From a bacterium (GTDB lineage Bacteria; Patescibacteriota; Gracilibacteria; JAHISY01): a stretch of 64,000 nt of DNA. A program made the translations under genes and the position numbers. Under the pieces are notes generated by a model. The model saw only the letters and a program-made list of their open reading frames with translations, was not told the DNA's origin and ran no database searches. Shown piece by piece: positions 25,361-34,978 of the stretch. How positions within the stretch are numbered: the stretch's first letter is position 1; every line of letters starts with the position of its first letter. The stretch covers positions 61,629 through 125,628 of the forward strand of contig JAJYAT010000004.1 of the NCBI GenBank assembly GCA_021779375.1, written 5' to 3'.

Positions 25361-26179
25361 TTAGAATTCAATGCGTTCGCCGACGGAGTCTCGGCGGTAT
25401 TTGCCGAATTCGACCAGTTTCAGTGCGCGTTCGCCCTCGATGATTGGTCCTTCGCGGCAGACGCAGAAACCAGAGTCGTCCATCGCGCAGCTGCCACAGA
25501 CGCCGATGCCGCACTTCATCATGCGTTCCAAACTCAGCTCGCTCGGGACTTTCGCGTCTTGGCAAATTTGCGCGACTTTTTGCAGCATCAATTCCGGACC
25601 GCAAGAGAAGACGGCGTCGACCCCCCCAGAAATCTGGGGGGTTAATTTTCCCTGTTTCTCTAGAATTTTCGCGAGCAGGTCGGTCGTGAAGCACTGCGTG
25701 CCGCGGCTACCGTCATCCGTAGCGATCGAAACTTTCGCTCCCATTTTCGCGGCGTATTTTTCACCAAATAAAAATTTTTTCGAGCGTGCGCCGATGATGA
25801 AATTAACTTCGCAATGCTCAAGTCGTTCCGCCAAGCCGAGGAGTGGTGCGACGCCGAAGCCACCGCCGACTAAGACCACTTTCTTTTTTTTCAAGACGGA
25901 GAAGCCGCGACCGAAGGGTCCGCGAATTCCGACTGGCGCGCCGACTTTTTGACTCGTCAGTTTTTTCGAAAATTCACCGATGGCGGAGACTGTGATGCGA
26001 AACTCGCCTGTTTTCGTGCGCCAAATTCCGTACGGTTTTTCTTCCACGCGCGGCAGCCAGACCATTACAAACTGTCCGGGTGCGAAGTCAAAATTTCCCT
26101 TGAAAACAAGTGTTTTAATGCCATCAGCTTCGGCGATGACTTTCTGAATTTCGTAAACGGTGGGAAGAGTCTCGGACAA
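25361..26179 (-). CDS. pyrK: Dihydroorotate dehydrogenase electron transfer subunit (PyrK-like)
   Basis: 272 residues. FAD and [2Fe-2S] protein that passes electrons from PyrD to NAD. N-terminal FAD domain (FAPGQFVMVWLP), NAD domain (VVLVGGGFGVAPLLGLAERL) and cysteine cluster CGIGVCGSCAMDDSGFC. It starts with TTG, 6 nt after TAAAAT (26186-26191), so it is likely transcribed on its own despite following pyrD. Other NAD-dependent flavin reductases are an alternative, but pyrD next door supports PyrK. Confidence 0.85.
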   Translation of the reverse strand: MSETLPTVYEIQKVIAEADGIKTLVFKGNFDFAPGQFVMVWLPRVEEKPYGIWRTKTGEFRITVSAIGEFSKKLTSQKVGAPVGIRGPFGRGFSVLKKKKVVLVGGGFGVAPLLGLAERLEHCEVNFIIGARSKKFLFGEKYAAKMGAKVSIATDDGSRGTQCFTTDLLAKILEKQGKLTPQISGGVDAVFSCGPELMLQKVAQICQDAKVPSELSLERMMKCGIGVCGSCAMDDSGFCVCREGPIIEGERALKLVEFGKYRRDSVGERIEF

Positions 26180-26264
26180 TTTAAAATTTTAAATTTAAAA
26201 TTTTGATTAGGTATTTATTTACAGGAGCGAGACGAGAGAATATTTTCATAGCTTTGGACTTACT

Positions 26265-26290
26265 GGATTCCCACTTCCGTGGGAATGACA
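26265..26290. repeat. dRS3-like dispersed repeat, copy between pyrK and pyrD
   Basis: GGATTCCCACTTCCGTGGGA then ATGACA; perfect arms TCCCAC / GTGGGA. A second, partial right arm (GGTGGGGAATGACAA) follows to 26310, as in the copy at 20677. Confidence 0.75.
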
Positions 26291-26310
26291 ATGAAGGTGG
26301 GGAATGACAA

Positions 26311-27231
26311 CTATATTCTATGGGCGAGGCCGATGAGGTCGGCGACCTTTTTAATTTTTTTGCGCTCACAGAATTTGGCAATTTCGCGTGTGATTTCGGC
26401 AAAAATTTCGGGACCGTCTTTCGCAGCTGAGCCGATGCCGACGAGGGTCGCGCCAGCCTCTAAAAATTCAATCGCGTCGCGACCGCTTGCAACTCCGCCC
26501 ACGCCGATGATTGGAATTTTTACTGCCTGGAAAATTTCGAAAATCGCTTTGACCGCGAGTGGGCGAATCGCCGGCCCGGACAGTCCGCCGAATTTATTCG
26601 CCAGGATTGGCGCTGCGGTCTCGATGTCGATGACCATGCCGGGACCGACAGTATTGATTGCCGTGATTGCGTCGGCGCCTGCGGCTTCGACAGACCGTGC
26701 GATTTCAGCGATACTCGCAACATTCGGTGAAAGCTTCACTGCGAGCGGAATTTTTCCAATCTGTTTTTTCACAATTTTCACCGCGGCGGCGGCGTCATTT
26801 ACGCTGCAGGCGAAAGGCTGACCGAATTCACTCGCGACATTCGGACACGAAATATTCAGCTCAATTAAGTCCGGTTTCAGCTCCGCGACAGCTGCGGCGG
26901 TTTCACCGAATTCTTTTAAATTACTCGCGGCGATGCTCGCGAAAAGTGGCTTCTGTGACAGCTTGCGGAAATTCGCGAACTCGATGCGCGCCTCCTCGAT
27001 CCCGCCGTGCGGCAGACCGACGGCGTTGATGAGATTTCCGCCGCCGAGATTGAGGACGGTCGGATTTCGGTGGCCGGGATGCCTCTGGAGCCAAACTGAC
27101 TTCGAAGTGACTGCGCCTGCTCCGGATTTCGCGACACTAGCTAGGCTGGCGCCAGTCGTACCTAAAATACCGCTCGCTAGCACAAGAGGATTTTCGAGCT
27201 TAATTCCGAGGAATTTTGTTGCTAGTTGCAT
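26311..27231 (-). CDS. pyrD: Dihydroorotate dehydrogenase, class 1B catalytic subunit
   Basis: 306 residues from ATG 27231. Oxidises dihydroorotate to orotate with FMN. Visible: NPLVLASGILG, SKSVWLQRHPGHRNPTV, ELNISCPNV with the catalytic Cys, VKLSPNV, and FMN phosphate sites VGGVASGRDA and VGIGSA. An ATG at 27261 is in frame, but TAAAAT (27239-27244) sits 7 nt before 27231. No other pyrimidine genes are in the window. Confidence 0.93.
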   Translation of the reverse strand: MQLATKFLGIKLENPLVLASGILGTTGASLASVAKSGAGAVTSKSVWLQRHPGHRNPTVLNLGGGNLINAVGLPHGGIEEARIEFANFRKLSQKPLFASIAASNLKEFGETAAAVAELKPDLIELNISCPNVASEFGQPFACSVNDAAAAVKIVKKQIGKIPLAVKLSPNVASIAEIARSVEAAGADAITAINTVGPGMVIDIETAAPILANKFGGLSGPAIRPLAVKAIFEIFQAVKIPIIGVGGVASGRDAIEFLEAGATLVGIGSAAKDGPEIFAEITREIAKFCERKKIKKVADLIGLAHRI

Positions 27232-27325
27232 CTCGCTGATTTTAACAAAAATTTTCACCAAAAAATCTATTTTTTAGCAAGCCAAATAGGGTGAGTTTCG
27301 AGTAAATTTATGCTACAATTCTCCG

Positions 27326-27352
27326 ATGTCGGATAAAACTTTTAACCATTAA
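27326..27352 (+). promoter_or_regulatory. Possible leader ORF of eight codons before clpC
   Basis: TACAAT (27314-27319) is followed after 6 nt by ATG, encoding MSDKTFNH and a TAA stop at 27350-27352. clpC begins 7 bases later. The spacing equals that of the leaderless genes here, so the mRNA would begin with this AUG. The clpC leader also contains TTTTAACC, the motif of the leadered genes. Confidence 0.4.
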
Positions 27353-27359
27353 TTTTTTG

Positions 27360-29975
27360 ATGTTTAATAATTTTGATAAATTCACGAAAGAAGCAAAGCG
27401 TGCGCTTATCGTCGCTCAAGACCAGGCGCGTGCAGCTGGACTTTCGTATGTTGGGACTGAGCATATTTTGCTCGGAATACTGACGCAACCCGAATCGCTT
27501 GGCGCTTCGGTTTTACTCGGTTTCGGCGTGACTGCCGAAAACGTAAAATTGGTTTTACAGACGGTCGGCCGTACGCCGGCGAATCGCCCGGCAGACTCGA
27601 CTGAGTCGGGCAGCCTTTCCGGATTTGCCAAAAAAGTAATCGAAGACGCAATCCGAACTGCGTACCGTTTCAATCACTCTGCTGTCGGGACGGAACACTT
27701 ACTCTACGCGTTGGTTAGCCAGGAAAATACTGCCGCGACAGTCATTCTCGAGAACATGAAAATTCGCGCGGCGGACGTGCGCAAACAAATCGAAGAAATT
27801 TTTCGCGATGCGAGCGACGCTCAATCCATTCCGAAAAATGTCCATCCGCTCGAGATTCTCTTTGGTTCGTTGCAGCAGGTGATTTCACGGCAAAATCAAA
27901 ACCAAAATTTTGACGATGCCTACGCGCACAAAGACTCGCCTGAAAATAATAATTTTGCGCCACCGCCGAATACTCCGCGCCAGAAATCCAAAACACCTGC
28001 GCTTGATTATTTCACGACAGATCTGACTGCCGAAGCACGTGCTGGCAAACTTGATCCAGTCGTCGGACGTGAGAATGAGATTTCGCGCATGATCGCGATT
28101 TTGAATCGTAAAACGAAAAATAATCCAGTGCTTACTGGTGAGCCGGGTGTCGGTAAGACCGCAGTGGTAGAAGGTTTAGCTCGGGCAATCGTGGCGGAAA
28201 AAATCCCAGCGTCGATGCTCGACCGCCGCGTCTTGATGATTTCTATGACCGCGCTCGTTGCAGGCACGAAGTATCGCGGTGAATTCGAAGAGCGTTTTAA
28301 GAAAGTCATTGATGAGGCGACGAAATTTTCCGGAGAAGTTATTCTTTTTCTCGATGAATTGCACACAGTCATCGGGACTGGCGCAGCAGAAGGCTCGCTC
28401 GATGCAGCGAATATTTTGAAGCCGGCACTTGCCCGCGGCAAAATCCAAGTTATCGGTGCGACGACGCTTGATGAATTCCGCAAACATGTCGAGAGCGACA
28501 AAGCTCTAGCGCGGCGTTTTCAGCCAGTTATGGTTCCGGAGCCAAGCGAGGAAGATTCGATCAAGATTCTAGAAGGCTTGCGCGAAAGTTTCGAAAAGCA
28601 CCACAATTTGAAAATTGAAGACGCCGCGCTCGTTACTGCCGTCAAAATGTCGAAACGCTATGTGCCGGATCGCTTCCTGCCAGACAAGGCGATTGACCTC
28701 ATCGACGAAGCGGCGAGTCTCAAGGGTGTCGCGCGGCGTGGTGATTCCCGTGAAATCAAAAAACTGAAAGACGAACTCGCGAAATTAATTTCGCAAAAAG
28801 AGGCGGCTGTTTCAGGTCAAAATTACGAAGTCGCTGCGAATTTGCGTGCGCGTGAACTCCAAATCAAAAACGAAATCGAAGCGTCCAAAAATTCCACTCC
28901 CATCGTCAAAAATGGCGAGTCGCCAGTCGTGACAGCAGAGGATGTCGCGAAAGTCGTCGCGAGTGCGACGGGCGTACCGGCGGGCGAATTGCTCGCGGAG
29001 GATGTCATTCGCCTGAAAGACCTCGAGAAAACTTTAGCGACGCGCATCGTCGGTCAAAAAAACGCAGTGCATTCTGTCGCGCAGGCGGTGCGCCGCAGTC
29101 GCGTCGGCATCGCTGCGCCGAATCGTCCGATTGGCTCATTCATCTTTCTCGGTCCGACGGGCGTCGGCAAAACTGAGCTGGTCAAAACTTTGGCGCGTGA
29201 AGTCTATGGTTCTGAAGATGCGCTGATCAAGATTGACATGTCGGAGTTTGCCGAACGGCATTCTTCGAGTCGCCTAGTTGGTGCGACGGCTGGCTATGTC
29301 GGTTACGAAGAGGGCGGAGAATTGACCGAAAAAGTCCGCCGCCGACCTTACTCGGTCGTCTTGTTTGACGAAGTCGAAAAGGCGCACCACGATTTCCAAA
29401 ATCTGCTTTTGCAAATTCTCGAAGACGGTCATCTCACCGATGCGCGCGGACGCCGGACTGATTTTCGCAACACGATCGTCGTGATGACTTCCAATATCGG
29501 TGCAGAGCGAATGACGACTCAGGCGGGCAAAATCGGTTTTGCTGTCGGCTCGGAACTGCGTGACGCCAAGGCGGAATTCGAAGAGGTGAAGGCTGACGTT
29601 CTAAATAAATTAGAAGAGACCTTTCGTCCGGAGTTCCTGAACCGTGTCGACAAGGTCGTCGTCTTCGAGCCGCTCACTTCCGCTGAAATCAAAGAAATCG
29701 TGAAGCTGCATCTCGCTGATCTCGAAAAAAGATTAGGCGAGCGCAAAATCAAAATCGAGCTCACGGCGTCGGCACTCGATTACCTCGCCCAGAAATCCTA
29801 CAATCCGAGATACGGCGCGCGACCAGTGCGGCGTGCGATTACCGAGAAAATTGAAGACGAGCTGGCGGGCATGATTCTCGACGGTAAATTTAAAAATGGT
29901 GATACCGTCAAAGTTGATTTCAATAAAAAAGCCGCCGAGCTGACCTTCAAGAAGAAAGCGCGGATTAAGAATTAA
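27360..29975 (+). CDS. clpC: ATP-dependent Clp protease ATP-binding subunit ClpC
   Basis: 871 residues from ATG 27360; a TTG directly before it is in frame but unneeded. AAA+ unfoldase. Two N-terminal Clp_N repeats (about 1-150; YVGTEHILLGIL and AVGTEHLLYALV), a Gln/Asn-rich linker (about 170-205), D1 with GEPGVGKT, a UVR-type middle segment (about 470-515; NYEVAANLRARELQ), D2 with GPTGVGKT, and the ClpB-type C-terminal domain. ClpP is not in this window. Unlike most genes here it has a longer leader with a possible tiny ORF. Confidence 0.95.
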   Translation: MFNNFDKFTKEAKRALIVAQDQARAAGLSYVGTEHILLGILTQPESLGASVLLGFGVTAENVKLVLQTVGRTPANRPADSTESGSLSGFAKKVIEDAIRTAYRFNHSAVGTEHLLYALVSQENTAATVILENMKIRAADVRKQIEEIFRDASDAQSIPKNVHPLEILFGSLQQVISRQNQNQNFDDAYAHKDSPENNNFAPPPNTPRQKSKTPALDYFTTDLTAEARAGKLDPVVGRENEISRMIAILNRKTKNNPVLTGEPGVGKTAVVEGLARAIVAEKIPASMLDRRVLMISMTALVAGTKYRGEFEERFKKVIDEATKFSGEVILFLDELHTVIGTGAAEGSLDAANILKPALARGKIQVIGATTLDEFRKHVESDKALARRFQPVMVPEPSEEDSIKILEGLRESFEKHHNLKIEDAALVTAVKMSKRYVPDRFLPDKAIDLIDEAASLKGVARRGDSREIKKLKDELAKLISQKEAAVSGQNYEVAANLRARELQIKNEIEASKNSTPIVKNGESPVVTAEDVAKVVASATGVPAGELLAEDVIRLKDLEKTLATRIVGQKNAVHSVAQAVRRSRVGIAAPNRPIGSFIFLGPTGVGKTELVKTLAREVYGSEDALIKIDMSEFAERHSSSRLVGATAGYVGYEEGGELTEKVRRRPYSVVLFDEVEKAHHDFQNLLLQILEDGHLTDARGRRTDFRNTIVVMTSNIGAERMTTQAGKIGFAVGSELRDAKAEFEEVKADVLNKLEETFRPEFLNRVDKVVVFEPLTSAEIKEIVKLHLADLEKRLGERKIKIELTASALDYLAQKSYNPRYGARPVRRAITEKIEDELAGMILDGKFKNGDTVKVDFNKKAAELTFKKKARIKN

Positions 29976-30020
29976 AACGTAGCAGCGTCGACCTCATTAT
30001 GAAGATAGCTAATTTTCAGA

Positions 30021-30776
30021 TTAAAGATCTCCTATGTCCCAAAAATTAATTTCAAATTTTTGATTAAAACAGCTATAGCAATTGAGTGTAGTCCACTCGA
30101 ATTCACGGTATCCGTTCTTTTTGATATCATAAAGATACTCAGTATCCAAATTGACCGATTTTCCATTTGCATCAAAATGTTCAATATCTATTTTGATCGT
30201 GTTAATGTCATATTCTGAATTGTTTAATAGCCTTAAACTGCCTTCAGCATAACCACTTTGTGATATTGTTCCTTTTTCTATAACCTCCAGTTTTAAATTT
30301 TTTTTCAGACTAGATAAAACTCCATCCTTCTCTTTATCCCAAAAAGAACTCCATTCTGTACCTATTGGACTTGGATTAGGGAACACAATATAGTTATATG
30401 TATCATATATTTTCCATTGGTTTTCAATTTTTTTAAGTAAAAATCTTCGTTCTATTTCTACAGGATTACCAAAAATGTTTTCTGCTTGACCTGTTGCTTT
30501 TATAAAAACTTCATCATCGTTGTTTTTAGTAAAAGTTAAATTCCAATCAGAATTTAAATATACAGAATGACTTTTTATCACTGCATAAAGAGAATTATCT
30601 ATTTTTTCTGAATCTAAATTTCCATCAATTCCATCGTTAGTTTGTGTTAAAAAATTGTCAACTATTTTTAGGGATTCTTTTTCGATATTACTGCATCCTG
30701 ACAGGCACATGATGGCGATTAGCGCGAAAAGATGAACAGTGATGTCTTTTTTTGATAAAAGCTTGATTGATTTCAT
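30021..30776 (-). CDS. Predicted lipoprotein, AT-rich
   Basis: 251 residues, not recognised. A long signal sequence ends in a lipobox (MCLSGC), so it is probably lipid-anchored outside the membrane. The mature part is mostly beta-rich with a Cys pair near the end (CYSC). Base composition is very different from its neighbours: line 30541-30600 has 16/60 G+C by hand count. It follows the kinase-like gene by 9 bp, so the two form one unit. Confidence 0.65.
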   Translation of the reverse strand: MKSIKLLSKKDITVHLFALIAIMCLSGCSNIEKESLKIVDNFLTQTNDGIDGNLDSEKIDNSLYAVIKSHSVYLNSDWNLTFTKNNDDEVFIKATGQAENIFGNPVEIERRFLLKKIENQWKIYDTYNYIVFPNPSPIGTEWSSFWDKEKDGVLSSLKKNLKLEVIEKGTISQSGYAEGSLRLLNNSEYDINTIKIDIEHFDANGKSVNLDTEYLYDIKKNGYREFEWTTLNCYSCFNQKFEINFWDIGDL

Positions 30777-30785
30777 TTTTAAATG

Positions 30786-31298
30786 TTATTTAAAAAATTT
30801 TTGAGTTAAGACCACCTTTTTTATTGCGTCAGCAACTTCTTGTTTGCTCATATTTTTTACATTGATACAATTTGAGTTTGGTATTAGATCATAAAAATTT
30901 TTCTTTTTATGGGGATTAAGTTCAGCATCCATGTAGGATTTCTTTGAAGGATGACAAGGTCTTCTTTTAAATAAGGCATCTGCATCATTTAATATTAAAT
31001 AAATCAAATTTTTTTCTAAAAAATAGTTGTAAGATTCCTTTTTATTTGTTGATCCCGCACCGACATCAATTAATAGAAAATCTTTCTCAACGAATCTTTT
31101 TTCTATCGCACAAATTATTTCTTTTGATTTCTCAAGAAAGAGATTTCCTTCTCCTAAAAGTTCGGTGAGATCTTTCCCAGTCTCTTTTTTTATTTCATCG
31201 TCTAAATTAAAACAATGAAATTTTTCGTCTTTTAACTTATTTAGGGCGGTAGACTTGCCAACACCGCTCGGTCCGACTAAAAGAAACATCTTAACCAT
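30786..31298 (-). CDS. P-loop kinase-like protein
   Basis: 170 residues. Walker A GPSGVGKST near the N-terminus and LLIDVGAGS in Walker-B-like position. The size and the NLDDEIKKETG segment after the P-loop recall shikimate kinase, but the shikimate-binding Arg and GGG motifs are not clear, so I call only a small-molecule kinase. Same AT-rich composition as the lipoprotein gene after it. TAAAAT lies 10 nt before the ATG. Confidence 0.6.
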   Translation of the reverse strand: MVKMFLLVGPSGVGKSTALNKLKDEKFHCFNLDDEIKKETGKDLTELLGEGNLFLEKSKEIICAIEKRFVEKDFLLIDVGAGSTNKKESYNYFLEKNLIYLILNDADALFKRRPCHPSKKSYMDAELNPHKKKNFYDLIPNSNCINVKNMSKQEVADAIKKVVLTQKFFK

Positions 31299-31348
31299 CT
31301 TGATTCATATTTTAAAATAAATTATCTAAATTTCAAGTGTCTTTGAAC

Positions 31349-33415
31349 TCAAAGTGCCCAATTTTTCTCTATGCCAAGATTCACCTCGTCGTCAAAAATT
31401 TCTGCATCGTTGACGATGATTGATTTCTCGATTTCGCGGGTGCGGTCGCCCGACTGGAATTCCCCGAGGAAAGAATAAGTGTCGTCAAATTTTTGCGGCA
31501 GCTGGTATTTCAGAGTTACCTCGCGGGAAAATTTCGGCTGAGTCGTAAGTGAGAACATGAAATAAGTTTTGCCGACAGACTCGTGCACGGTGACGCTTTC
31601 GGCGGGCACACCCTCGACTGAGATTAATTCGCTGCCGCTTGGCACAAAAATTTTCACGAGGTCGATGTTTCTACCGCGCCCCATGATTTCTTTCAAATTA
31701 TCCGAGAGCGGAATGCGGAATTCTTTCGCGAGGTTTGTAATCGTGCGTTCCGCCGCATCGCTCCACGCATCTTTCCGCAAAATCGTGAGTTCGTCGGTTG
31801 CTGTCCCGTCGTTCGTGATGGTCGTCGCGTGCGTGATTTCGTTTGAGGTGAAGCGGTCGGATTTATTGCCGGAGAGGGAAGTATTCACGACGAAAATATA
31901 ATCACCCTCGGTTTTCTTGAGCTCATTCGCGAGTCCGGCGGAGCGGGCAAAATTCAAGAAATCTTCATTGCCGGAAGCAAACTGAATTTCTTTTTCTGCA
32001 GCGGCGTGCCACACGAGCGCGGCGAGTTCACTTGGTGGAATTTTTGTGAGCGCGTCTTTCACTGCAGCGAGCACTTCATCCAGAATAATTTTCGGATTGG
32101 CGGCACCGTCGACTTTCGTCTCAATCACGAGCGAGAGTAGGAGCGTGAGTTCGTCAGCCGAGATTTTGCGCGGATAGCGTTCAAGCTTGATTCCACCGAA
32201 AGTTTGCACGAGCGTTTCCAAGAAACTCGCGTTGACCGCCGCGACGCCGTCGACCGAGCCGAAACCGGCGGCTTCGAAAAGTTTTTCCGCCGCCGCAGCC
32301 GAAGTCGGGAAGTCGGGGTGAAAATTCGCATCACGCAAACCCCAGTTGCCGGTGATGAATTCAAATCCTTCCGGCGGGTCGAAGTGCTGCTTCAGCTGTC
32401 CGTCGATTTCGTACACGTTTTTAATCTCGAATTTTTTTACGAAGCCATTATCCAAATCCAAAATTCCGACTGAGCCGATGAAGCCGCCCGTCGCACGAAT
32501 CTCCGTCGGATTTTGCAGCAAGATCAAATAGCGGCGGGGAACTTTTTCACCGAGCAGAGCAGGGAGTGTCGAGAGCGTATTCGCGAGTGGACGCGCAAGC
32601 CCTAAAAATAAATTCAGCTCGGTCACGGCCTGCTGGACTTTGGTCGCGAGCTCGGCTGGCAGGACTCGTGTGTCGACGAGCTTGAGCAGTGCCGCCGCAC
32701 TTTCGAGCTCGCTCACGCCACCCAAAATTTGCGCAATCGGTGCCTCGAGCTGGCTCGCAAAACTTTCGACTGGTTCGCCGGCGGTGACCGCTTGCTGGCG
32801 AATTTGCCAATTTGAAAATGCGACCGTGAGTTCATTCGCCGCTTCCGCGAATTTTTCACCGCCGCTTGCGAGCAATTTTCCGGCGGAGACGAGCCGACTG
32901 CCGGTTTGCACGCTTTCCGGCTGCGTCTCGAGAATCGCGCCCGCTCCGCCCAGCACCATCAGATTTTTTTCTGCGTCACGCAGGACTGTGACAGCCTGCG
33001 CGAAACGATTTTGCGAGGCGGCGAAATCACCCGCTGCGAAACTTTGGCTCGCCGCGATGAGATCGCCGATTCCGGAAAAGGCCGCCGTCACGGTGCGCTC
33101 GACCGTATTTTTGCCACTGCCGAAGACACCGACGAAATTTAAAATAAAAACAAACACGAGTGCCGCGGCGACGATTTTCAATCGACTGAAATTCAGCCGC
33201 CGTGATTTTTCGGAAGGCAGATAAATCGAGCTGCCGGAGTTCATTTTCTTCGCGCGGGTGAAATCAAAACTGCGCTGCGCGCTCGGCAAACTTTGGCGGG
33301 CGCTGATTTTTTCCAGGCGCAAAACATTCGTGTGCATTTTTTCGGCACGCTGAACAACGAGCGGACGACTCGCCCGTTTTTTCAGGTCGATCAAGCGGCG
33401 GTGGGAATGCTTCAT
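31349..33415 (-). CDS. DUF4012 domain membrane-anchored protein
   Basis: 688 residues. A basic cytoplasmic N-terminus (about 75 residues), one membrane helix (IVAAALVFVFILNFVGVF), then a large extracellular part with helical repeats and the DUF4012 core (RRYLILLQNPTEIRATGGFIGSVGIL is its signature; quoted parts NPTEIRATGGF). LytR-CpsA-like proteins share some of this fold, and a role in envelope polymer handling is possible but unproven. It overlaps the preceding gene by 4 bases. Confidence 0.85.
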   Translation of the reverse strand: MKHSHRRLIDLKKRASRPLVVQRAEKMHTNVLRLEKISARQSLPSAQRSFDFTRAKKMNSGSSIYLPSEKSRRLNFSRLKIVAAALVFVFILNFVGVFGSGKNTVERTVTAAFSGIGDLIAASQSFAAGDFAASQNRFAQAVTVLRDAEKNLMVLGGAGAILETQPESVQTGSRLVSAGKLLASGGEKFAEAANELTVAFSNWQIRQQAVTAGEPVESFASQLEAPIAQILGGVSELESAAALLKLVDTRVLPAELATKVQQAVTELNLFLGLARPLANTLSTLPALLGEKVPRRYLILLQNPTEIRATGGFIGSVGILDLDNGFVKKFEIKNVYEIDGQLKQHFDPPEGFEFITGNWGLRDANFHPDFPTSAAAAEKLFEAAGFGSVDGVAAVNASFLETLVQTFGGIKLERYPRKISADELTLLLSLVIETKVDGAANPKIILDEVLAAVKDALTKIPPSELAALVWHAAAEKEIQFASGNEDFLNFARSAGLANELKKTEGDYIFVVNTSLSGNKSDRFTSNEITHATTITNDGTATDELTILRKDAWSDAAERTITNLAKEFRIPLSDNLKEIMGRGRNIDLVKIFVPSGSELISVEGVPAESVTVHESVGKTYFMFSLTTQPKFSREVTLKYQLPQKFDDTYSFLGEFQSGDRTREIEKSIIVNDAEIFDDEVNLGIEKNWAL

Positions 33416-34944
33416 TGCGCGAAAGAGAAATCGATTTCAGCGCCGTCGCTTTCGAAATTCACGGCGGCGAGCATGAAGTGAAAGGGCTGCAAAAATGGAT
33501 TCACCGCTGTATCGAGTCGGGCGTAAAAAATATTGCCACTCGCTGGCAGTTCGTCCGGTAAGAATTTTTCTTCGCTCATGAAACGTGCGACCATTTTTTC
33601 GAGTGCGGCTTTTTCCGTTGCGAAAATCGCCAAGTTGTCGAGCTGCATGAAGCTCAAATCAGATTGCGGGAAATGCAGTGTCTCGATTTTTTGGCTGGCG
33701 AAAAATTCTTCCGTCGCGCTCGGCGCGCTGCCCTCGGCTGCGAGCTCGTGACCGGCTGTCGTGTCGGGGAGCTCGACAGTTTTTTCGACTGCGGCAATTT
33801 TGCCGTTGGCTGTTTTTAATTTTTCAAACAGCGCGGTTTGGTCGCCGGTGAAAACCGCGACTGCGCCACCGGAAGTCGTGAGGCCGAGCGCGCTCGAGCT
33901 CGCAAACAGTGGCACGAGCGTGAGCTCGGTGAAACTTTCCCCGAACCAAGTCTGTAAAAAATTCTTGATGGAGCTTTGGGTGATTACCGCGAGTGGAGAA
34001 TTTTGCGCGGCGCTGGCGGTCAAAAAATTCTCCACCTGGCTGGCTAGGTTTTTGTTCGCGAAAAAGAGCTTGGTCTCTTCGCCCCACAGATTAAAAATTT
34101 CTTTGTCCAAATTTCCGACTGCCAAGAATGGCGCGGTCTTCACCGCGGAATTTTTCAAAATCAGTCGCGCTTCGATTTTCAATTTTCCGCCGTCGACCGA
34201 AAAAGTCGCGCCGCCGGCAGTCCAGAGATCGAGGAAGGGTACGGCGAACGCTTTTTGCAAACCGACGAAACGGCTCGCGAAAAATTCATTCAAAAATCGC
34301 GGCGAGCAAAAAACGAAATTTTCGCGCGGATTGAATTTCGCGGCGACTGCGCGAAACGCCTCGGATCTCGCGACGCGTTTCTCCGGTGCGCTGATGGCGG
34401 TTACGATTTTTTGCAAAATCGTCGAGTCGGCTGCGAGGATCAAATTGCCGCGGGCAAAAGTAAAAGCGAGCGGACGACTGCGCGGGAAAGTGTAAATTTT
34501 CTGACCGAGAAAATTTTGTGACGCGAGTGTCTCACCTGCGGCGACTTCTCGCTCCAGAAGCGCGAGTGCGGCGTCGCGGTCAGCGACATCGAAAATCAGC
34601 GCAAAATTTTGTGGATCAATCGTCGCGCCTAAGAAAGCGACGCCGATGTGATTTCGCGCGAGCGCGAGTAAGTCCGTGGGATGCGCCAGGCCGAGCGAGT
34701 CGAGCCCGGCGATTTCCGCGCGGACATCACTGCCAAAAATTTTTCCGAGCGCCGTCGCGTCAGACCCGAGCTGGAGCTCGCCAAAAAAAAGCGTTTCCTC
34801 TGCCGGCAAAATATCCGCGAGCGAACTCGGGCGGGCGTATTTCTGCCAAAGAAAAAATCCGAGCAGCAGCAAAAGTCCGAGCGCGAAGAAGGTGAGCAAA
34901 ATGCCGCCGACGAGCGTTCGATTTGAAGAGGTCTTTTTTTTCAC
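33412..34944 (-). CDS. DUF3352-like membrane-anchored protein
   Basis: 510 residues. One N-terminal helix (GGILLTFFALGLLLLLGFFLW), then a large exported domain starting LADILPAEETLFFGEL, typical of DUF3352-type proteins, with repeated alpha/beta units (NFALIFDVADRDAALALL, FARGNLILAADSTIL). Function unknown. GTG start. It overlaps the DUF4012 gene, suggesting a shared envelope complex. Confidence 0.65.
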   Translation of the reverse strand: MKKKTSSNRTLVGGILLTFFALGLLLLLGFFLWQKYARPSSLADILPAEETLFFGELQLGSDATALGKIFGSDVRAEIAGLDSLGLAHPTDLLALARNHIGVAFLGATIDPQNFALIFDVADRDAALALLEREVAAGETLASQNFLGQKIYTFPRSRPLAFTFARGNLILAADSTILQKIVTAISAPEKRVARSEAFRAVAAKFNPRENFVFCSPRFLNEFFASRFVGLQKAFAVPFLDLWTAGGATFSVDGGKLKIEARLILKNSAVKTAPFLAVGNLDKEIFNLWGEETKLFFANKNLASQVENFLTASAAQNSPLAVITQSSIKNFLQTWFGESFTELTLVPLFASSSALGLTTSGGAVAVFTGDQTALFEKLKTANGKIAAVEKTVELPDTTAGHELAAEGSAPSATEEFFASQKIETLHFPQSDLSFMQLDNLAIFATEKAALEKMVARFMSEEKFLPDELPASGNIFYARLDTAVNPFLQPFHFMLAAVNFESDGAEIDFSFAQ

Positions 34945-34978
34945 GCAGGCAGGATTTTCTCTTTTTTGCGTGGAATTT

